Shown here piece by piece: positions 58,817 through 64,000 of a stretch of DNA of 64,000 nucleotides. Made by a program: the position numbers and the translations under genes. The notes below the pieces were generated by a model, which searched no databases, had not been told where the DNA came from, and was given only the letters and a program-made list of their open reading frames with translations. This DNA is from Lentisphaerota bacterium. Lineage in GTDB: Bacteria; Verrucomicrobiota; Kiritimatiellia; UBA8416; JAIOPI01. Where the stretch lies: contig JAIOPI010000006.1 in the NCBI GenBank assembly GCA_021413965.1, forward strand, positions 1-64,000. The letters run 5' to 3'. Position 1 is the first letter of the stretch, and each line of letters opens with the position of its first letter.

Positions 58817-60242
58817 GCAGCCCCTCCTTGATGGCGTCGGTAAGTTCGCGCCGGCGGATGAGGTCGTCGATCAACTCCGGCGTATCCTGCCGGATCTGCT
58901 GGACAAGGGCGGACAGACGGCTGCGCACGTGCTCGGGATCGACATCGTCGAGAAAGCCCTGATTGAGCGCAAACAGGATGATGGTCTGCTCCTCGGCAGG
59001 GACGGGCTTGTTTTCTGGCTGCTTGAGCACTTCCTCCAGAACCCGGCCACGCCTCAAACGCTCCTCGACTTCCGGGGAGGCCCCGGCCCGAATGCGCGTC
59101 AGCCGCTCCAGCTCCTTGTAGCGCACGAACTCGAGTTGCAGCATGCCGGTCAGCTTCTTCATCGCCGGCCACTGCACCTTGTTTCCGATGCGTGACACCG
59201 AAAGCCCCATGTCGATGGCCGGCTTGAAGCCTTCGCCAAACAAATTGCTGCTCGTGTATATCTGCCCGTCGGTCATGGACACGATGTTGGACGGAATATA
59301 GCCGGCAATATCGCCCTGCAACGTTTCAACAATCGGCAGGTGCGTCATGGAGCCGCCCCCGCGATCCGAATTCAGCTTGCCGGCGCGTTCAACCAACTGC
59401 GAGTGGATGTAGAAAATATCGCCCGGATACGCATCTCGCCCGGGAGCCCGCCCAAGCAGCAACGAAATCTGACGGTAGGCCCAGGCGTGCTTCGTGAAAT
59501 CGTCGAAGACCACCAGCACGTTGGCGTTCTTCTCGTACATGAAATACTCGCCCACGCTGGTCGCAACGTAGGGCGCCAGGTACTGCTGGCCCATCGGCTC
59601 GGACGCCGTCGCCGCCACAATCAAGCTGTAGCTCCAGCAGTTGTTGCGCTCGAAAAGGTCCACAATCCGGTTCAGAGCCGCTTCGGCTTTTCCGATGCAG
59701 CAATAAATGCAAATGACGTTTCGCCCCTTCTGGCTCAAAATGGCGTCCACGCCCAGGGTGGTCTTGCCGGTCATGCGGTCGCCCAGGATCAGCATGCGCT
59801 GCCCCTTGCCCACCGGCTTCATCATGTCGATGATTTTGGTGCCGGTCTGCAGCTCCTCCTTGAGGGGGACGCGCTCCAGGACCGATGGTGCCACGCCAAA
59901 TATGGGATACCGGGCGTCTTCCCGAATCGCCCCACCACCGTCGATCGGCTGGCACAGCGCGTTCACGCGACGACCGATAAACTCCATCCCGACCGGCACA
60001 CGGAATTCGGACATGGTGGTGACGACCTTGTCGCCGGGCTTGATTCCAGACGCTTCACCCACCAAGAGGACCAGCACATAGTCCAGATCAAAGCCCAGGA
60101 TGACGCCGTCCGCGCTGTCGCCAATCCGCACGAGTTGGCCGTTCATGCAGTTGGTCAGCCCAACCACATGGATCACGTCCTGGCGGATTTCCGCCACGGT
60201 CCCATGCTCCTTCAGCCGCAGCAGATTGATTTTTGACACCAT
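58779..60242 (-). CDS. atpA: F-type ATPase alpha subunit (alpha1)
   Basis: A 487-residue alpha subunit: Walker A GDRMTGKT (154-161), VVFDDFTKHAWAYRQISLLLGRAPGRDAYPGDIFY, IPSNIVSMTDGQIYTSSNLF, and the arginine finger R351 in LSVSRIGNKVQ. It starts MVSKINLLRLKEHGTVAEI, about 20 residues shorter at the N terminus than E. coli alpha, so the delta-binding helix is missing. It is first of the ATPase genes and lies 48 bp after the gene for the two-repeat membrane protein. Confidence 0.93.
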   Translation of the reverse strand: MVSKINLLRLKEHGTVAEIRQDVIHVVGLTNCMNGQLVRIGDSADGVILGFDLDYVLVLLVGEASGIKPGDKVVTTMSEFRVPVGMEFIGRRVNALCQPIDGGGAIREDARYPIFGVAPSVLERVPLKEELQTGTKIIDMMKPVGKGQRMLILGDRMTGKTTLGVDAILSQKGRNVICIYCCIGKAEAALNRIVDLFERNNCWSYSLIVAATASEPMGQQYLAPYVATSVGEYFMYEKNANVLVVFDDFTKHAWAYRQISLLLGRAPGRDAYPGDIFYIHSQLVERAGKLNSDRGGGSMTHLPIVETLQGDIAGYIPSNIVSMTDGQIYTSSNLFGEGFKPAIDMGLSVSRIGNKVQWPAMKKLTGMLQLEFVRYKELERLTRIRAGASPEVEERLRRGRVLEEVLKQPENKPVPAEEQTIILFALNQGFLDDVDPEHVRSRLSALVQQIRQDTPELIDDLIRRRELTDAIKEGLHGHLKRFADSSV

Positions 60243-60290
60243 GCGCTGGTCGCTCCCGCACGTTGGAGGGTTGCCCGGCTGTTATCCAGC

Positions 60291-61712
60291 TCACCGGTCT
60301 CCGGGAAGTCCGCCATCGCCTTCGGCGCGTGATTTCCCGTACCACCGGAAATAGAAGATTACACTCAGGATGGCAAGAAAACCAAGGATTATGTAGATGA
60401 TCAGCCACGTCGTGCGCGGACTGGGCGGCTTGACCTTGAAGCCGATTTGCGTCGTGCGCTCCAGCGGCGGCAGCGCCATCACGATCCGGTTGAGTCGGGT
60501 CTCGATCTCGTCAAGCTCGGTGGCCTGATTGCGGTGGAAGGCCACATAACTGGAATCCACCGTGTCGGGTCCATTCTCCTGCGACACGCGGTCCAAATCC
60601 GTCACCAGGCCGCGAAGCGCTTCTTCCACCGACGTGAATTTCTCCTTGGCCGCCACGCGCTTCAACAGGTCCGCCGCCGACCGGTTCAGCGCCTCGATCC
60701 GCGGGCCGCCAACATTCCACTTGTCGCGGATAATGACATTAAACGTCCGCTGTTCCTTGGGTTCCAGTTCCAGATTCTGCTTGTAGACGTAGGCCACCCC
60801 CCGCTCTTTGTCGGTTCCAAGATCAAGGCCGCCGGTGTCGATCACGTCGTGCTCGCGGATTTCCTCCGGCAGATCCTGGCGCACCGGCACCGTGCGCTTG
60901 CGATTGGGGGACGTGTTTTCGACCGTGACGCGAAAGACCGCGGTCTTGTTCGCCGTACTCTCCGCATCCAGAAAGCGCTCCGGCTTGGGCGAGCGCCGGT
61001 CATCGCCAAACATCCCGCCCGGATCCTGCCCGGTCCCAAGGACCAGGTTCTCCAAGTGGCCGACATCCAGCTTGACCCGCTTCAGTCGTTCCAGATTCGA
61101 TGCATGCGCCCGGATGTGCTGGAGAGGCTGGACGCCCGGCCCGATTGCATTGTCCCGCTGCGTCTGGCTAATCCGGCTCAGATTCTCCAGGATGCCTGCC
61201 TGCAACGGCTGGACGGACTGCTCAATCTGCTTGGGTTCAAGATGTCCCTGCAGGCGATCCACCAGCCGCCCCGTGTGCTCACGCAACGTCACCAGTTCAG
61301 CGTCAGGAATGGTCCACACGTCATTAATTTCGACGTCGTAGATGGCGATCTGCTTGGGGCCAAGCTTGACGTCGCGATGGACGTAATATTGGTCAAGCTT
61401 GACGTCGTAGCCGAGTTCCAGCCCTGCCAGACTGAGGACGTCGTTGGTGTGCACGCCGGCCGGCAGGGCGGTTTTGATCTGGACCGTTTGCTCCTGGTCC
61501 TCGCGGGGATTGCCGGCCTGAATGCGCAAGACGATCTTGCCCGCCTGCACGCCAGACGGCAGGACACCCAACAGGAGCAGCGGCAGCATGGCCAGCGCCA
61601 TGCCGGACCACCGGGCTGGGACGCGCCGTGACGAGTCCCGACAAACAACCCGCCGCCCGCCGCGACGCGCGGATGGCACCCGAACGTCATGCTTCCTCAG
61701 GCTAGGCTTCAT
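60291..61712 (-). CDS. Uncharacterised periplasmic two-repeat protein with C-terminal membrane helix
   Basis: A 473-residue protein. A signal segment (MALAMLPLLLLGVLPSGVQA) starts at residue 38, so the real start may be the ATG at 61601. Two similar units follow: VLRIQAGNPREDQEQTVQIKTALPAGVHTNDV (about 60-130) and FRVTVENTSPNRKRTVPVRQDLPEEIREHDVID (about 260-340), each a beta-sandwich-like domain followed by a helical section. A membrane helix (TTWLIIYIILGFLAILSVIFYF) near the C terminus ends in a short basic tail. I do not recognise the family. It is placed 42 bp after the repeat protein and 48 bp before alpha1, so it is probably in the ATPase operon. Confidence 0.7.
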   Translation of the reverse strand: MKPSLRKHDVRVPSARRGGRRVVCRDSSRRVPARWSGMALAMLPLLLLGVLPSGVQAGKIVLRIQAGNPREDQEQTVQIKTALPAGVHTNDVLSLAGLELGYDVKLDQYYVHRDVKLGPKQIAIYDVEINDVWTIPDAELVTLREHTGRLVDRLQGHLEPKQIEQSVQPLQAGILENLSRISQTQRDNAIGPGVQPLQHIRAHASNLERLKRVKLDVGHLENLVLGTGQDPGGMFGDDRRSPKPERFLDAESTANKTAVFRVTVENTSPNRKRTVPVRQDLPEEIREHDVIDTGGLDLGTDKERGVAYVYKQNLELEPKEQRTFNVIIRDKWNVGGPRIEALNRSAADLLKRVAAKEKFTSVEEALRGLVTDLDRVSQENGPDTVDSSYVAFHRNQATELDEIETRLNRIVMALPPLERTTQIGFKVKPPSPRTTWLIIYIILGFLAILSVIFYFRWYGKSRAEGDGGLPGDR

Positions 61713-61754
61713 GCGCGCTCATGATAGCAGGATCGCAAAGTCAGGCAACTGCGA

Positions 61755-64000
61755 TTACTCCACGCCCAGTAGGCTTTCATGCACCACCGGTTCGAAGCGC
61801 ATCTCATCGACGAGTTCCTTCATGAACTCCATGCCTGCGCGCACCTTCTGGATTTCCAGGTTCAGGTCCTTGGCCGCATTCGCATCCAGCCCCTGTCCTT
61901 CGCCTGCACCCTTGCCCGCGAAGCCCTCCAGCAGCTGCGGGAAGCCCTTGCTCTGCGCCAGCTGGTTAACGGTCGACACCATCTGCCGCACGGAGGCATA
62001 CAGGGTCCCCGGATCGACGTCCTTGGGCACCTGCTCCAGTTCGGCCGCGGCTTGCTGCAGCTTGCCCTGGATCTCCCGGACACGGGCCATCACCTTGTCC
62101 AGATCTCCCTTGTCGAAGTCCGACTGCAGGGCTTGGATGGCACTGGCGGCCTCATTCGCCCGCGACTTCGCACTCTGCGCCCGCTGCGCCGCATTCTTCG
62201 CATCCACCCCCACCTGACCAAGCTCGTCCGACAGCTGATCCAGCTGGCCAAACACTGTTCCCGCCCCACCGCCGCTCGAGCCCAGCATCCGCATGACTTC
62301 CTCCACCTGGGAGGACAAGGCCACACGTTGCATGGACGCTTCGAGTCGGGCCGTCGCCGTCGGGTCAAAGGTGGACAAATCCACCCCATTCAGCCCTTGC
62401 AGCGACGTGCTGAGCGTCGTCAGGTTCTGCTCGATCGTGGTCACGTCACCCCAGTTCGCGCCAGCCAGCGTGTTCGTCAGCTCACCCACGGCATTGACCG
62501 ACACGATCAGGCTGTCGATCTGGGCCGACAGGCCCGCCAGCGTCGAGATCACCGCCAGGCTGTTCGTCACCACCTGGATGTCAGTCTGCATCGCCTTGAT
62601 GTCATTCCAGTCGGCGCCAACCAGCTGGTTCGTAATCGCCGACACGTCGGCCTGCAGGGCCTGGATGTCGGTCCAGTCGGCACCGGTCAGCTGATTCGCC
62701 AACGCGGAGATCTGGCCCTCCAGGTTCGTCAGGTTGCCCACACTGCCAACCGCGTTGCTCAGGCCTGCCAGCTGGCTCTCCAGGTTCGTCAGGCTGCCCA
62801 CGCTGGTGACCACGTTGCTCAGCTCGCTAACGGCCCCGAGGGACGCCTCGATGCCGGCCAGTTGGTTGGTCACCCGGCTCACGTCCGACTGAAGCGACTT
62901 GATGTCATTCCAATCGAGCTCACCGATCGCGTTCGTGACATTGAGAATGCTGCCGACCGCATTCGTGAGCGGGCCGAGCAACGCGCTTAGCGCATCGGCG
63001 TCCAACCCGTTGAGCACGTTGGTGGCGAACTCCATATCGCTGCGGAGCCTGCTGACATCAGCCCAATCAATCGCGTTCACCTTGCCCAGTACGGCCTGCA
63101 GGTTGTTGGACATCGAGGTGAAGTCGGCGCCGGCAATGGCGGTCTCGAGCGCGGTGAGCTGACCCGACATGTTCGTCAGCGTGACCAGCCGGTCCACCGA
63201 GTTTGTCAGCGTCCGAATCGAATCGCCCAGCGTGCCGATGGTGTCCAGCGGCGTGAGCCGGTTGGTAATCACGTCCACCTGGCCACGAATGTACTTCACG
63301 TCGTTCCAGTCGATCTCCAGCCCGCTCAGCGCATTCGTGATGGCCGCCACGTTGGCACTCAGGTTCGTAATGCCCGCCAGGCGGTCAATCGAGTTGCTCA
63401 ACGACCCGAGAGACTTCACGACCTCGCTCAAATTGGTCAGCACGCCCAGTGAATTCGTCGTGGTTTGCAGGTTCTGCTGCATCTGGAGCAGGTTGACATT
63501 GGCCAGCTTGCCGGTGACCAGATTCAGGTCGTAGACCATGCCCTCCGGCGCGAACAGGGCGTTGGTCATGGCCACCACGTTGCTCTGAATCGCCAGCACC
63601 TGGCTCCAGCTGCCGCCGGCAAACGTCGAGGACAGGGCCTGAACGTTGGTCTTGATGCTGAGAATGTCATTCGCGCTGAACCCCTGCAGGGCGTTGGTCA
63701 GGCCCTGCACCATGTCCCCCAGGTTGGTGACGGTCAGCACCGTGCCCAGCGAGTTGGTGAGTCGCGAAATGTCCGCGGCGATCTTGTCCAGATCCTTCAG
63801 CGTCGCCAGCCCGTTGGTCAGGTAGCCGACCTGCTGTTCGATGAACTTGAAATTCACGCCCAGCGTGTTGGTGATGTCACCGACGTTCACCGTGATATTG
63901 CTGATGATCGGGAGCAGATCGTTGGTGATGATGCCGGAAAGCGAATCCAGCCCCTGCAGCCGCGTTTCGATGGTGGCCAGCTGATTGCTGACATCGTTGA
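61755..64000 (-). CDS. Very long helical repeat protein, 5' part beyond the window
   Basis: The reading frame stays open to the edge of the window, so at least 748 residues are present and the N terminus is missing. It consists of LTN-rich heptad-like repeats with a recurrent W(N/T/A)D(I/V) motif, for example IDWNDVKYIRGQVDVITNRL, IDWADVSRLRSDM, LDWNDIKSLQSDVSRVTNQL, ADWTDIQALQADVSAITNQL and ADWNDIKAMQTDIQVVTNSL. The last about 220 residues change to a charged coiled coil (AKNAAQRAQSAKSRANEAASAIQ) with no repeat. No enzymatic motif is seen. It looks like a filamentous or coiled-coil structural protein. Confidence 0.75.
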   Translation of the reverse strand, partial: NDVSNQLATIETRLQGLDSLSGIITNDLLPIISNITVNVGDITNTLGVNFKFIEQQVGYLTNGLATLKDLDKIAADISRLTNSLGTVLTVTNLGDMVQGLTNALQGFSANDILSIKTNVQALSSTFAGGSWSQVLAIQSNVVAMTNALFAPEGMVYDLNLVTGKLANVNLLQMQQNLQTTTNSLGVLTNLSEVVKSLGSLSNSIDRLAGITNLSANVAAITNALSGLEIDWNDVKYIRGQVDVITNRLTPLDTIGTLGDSIRTLTNSVDRLVTLTNMSGQLTALETAIAGADFTSMSNNLQAVLGKVNAIDWADVSRLRSDMEFATNVLNGLDADALSALLGPLTNAVGSILNVTNAIGELDWNDIKSLQSDVSRVTNQLAGIEASLGAVSELSNVVTSVGSLTNLESQLAGLSNAVGSVGNLTNLEGQISALANQLTGADWTDIQALQADVSAITNQLVGADWNDIKAMQTDIQVVTNSLAVISTLAGLSAQIDSLIVSVNAVGELTNTLAGANWGDVTTIEQNLTTLSTSLQGLNGVDLSTFDPTATARLEASMQRVALSSQVEEVMRMLGSSGGGAGTVFGQLDQLSDELGQVGVDAKNAAQRAQSAKSRANEAASAIQALQSDFDKGDLDKVMARVREIQGKLQQAAAELEQVPKDVDPGTLYASVRQMVSTVNQLAQSKGFPQLLEGFAGKGAGEGQGLDANAAKDLNLEIQKVRAGMEFMKELVDEMRFEPVVHESLLGVE
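62715..62822 (-). repeat. 60-bp tandem DNA repeat inside the repeat protein
   Basis: Two neighbouring copies of CTCCAGGTTCGTCAGG... recur at an exact 60-bp period (62718 and 62778) with only a few differences, giving a 20-residue protein repeat (SLTNLESQLAGLSNAVG and NLTNLEGQISALANQL). Nearby the W-D-I units repeat with a 66-bp period. This indicates recent repeat duplication. Confidence 0.75.

Overview
This is a GC-rich bacterial chromosome segment, densely coded and about 64 kb long. It holds three tRNAs and mostly core metabolic genes. PEP-CTERM-type exported protein, a pseudopilin/type II secretion operon, a DUF3108 protein and a short 'MQLTDDQ' protein of a kind I associate with Verrucomicrobia point to the PVC group (Verrucomicrobiota/Kiritimatiellota/Lentisphaerota). 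That placement is inference from gene content; no 16S rRNA gene is present.

Layout. 1-4.2 kb: tRNA-Gly(CCC) with a clear terminator, a membrane NERD nuclease-like gene, a pyruvate kinase without its C-terminal domain, and a three-gene accessory module ending tail-to-tail in that kinase. 4.2-8.8 kb: an NhaR-type regulator divergent from a Ca2+-ATPase-like P-type pump, then yceH. 8.9-17.2 kb: sucC-sucD-sucA-sucB (with an E2 that lacks the E3-binding domain), an outer-membrane-like protein, tRNA-Thr(TGT) and a lipoamide-dehydrogenase-like flavoprotein. 17.2-22.5 kb: DUF3108 protein, pgl, zwf, dsbD and ferritin. 22.7-33.7 kb: a small conserved-looking protein, a sigma-54 activator fused to a low-molecular-weight phosphatase domain and translationally coupled to valS, then cimA, lysC, hom, a HAD phosphatase and a small protein. 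33.9-40.3 kb: tRNA-Thr(CGT), holA, a PgpH-like HD membrane protein, ybeY, recO, a peptidyl-prolyl isomerase lipoprotein and a degenerate YchF-like protein. 40.5-45.3 kb: three exported proteins and a membrane MORN-repeat protein. 45.4-53.5 kb: a compact type II secretion operon (E, F, metallopeptidase, G, I, J, K, L, M). 53.6-64 kb: an atypical F-type ATPase operon preceded by two large uncharacterised proteins.

The most remarkable region is the F-type ATPase locus (53602-60242, minus strand), read in the order alpha1, alpha2, epsilon, c, b-delta, gamma, beta. It encodes two different alpha subunits. Alpha2 keeps the Walker A motif but has isoleucine where the alpha arginine finger should be. 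The b subunit carries a delta-like C-terminus, epsilon has only its beta-sandwich domain, gamma has an extra acidic tail, and no subunit a or free delta gene is visible. Upstream in the same direction with about 40-50 bp gaps lie a two-repeat periplasmic protein with a C-terminal membrane helix and a very long 20-22-residue-repeat protein that runs off the window. This could be a divergent ATP synthase or a rotary ATPase with another task; the sequence alone does not decide.

Other points worth attention are the phosphatase-PAS-AAA+-Fis fusion next to valS, the PSBD-less E2, the truncated pyruvate kinase at an accessory-module junction, and the YchF-like protein with a broken P-loop.
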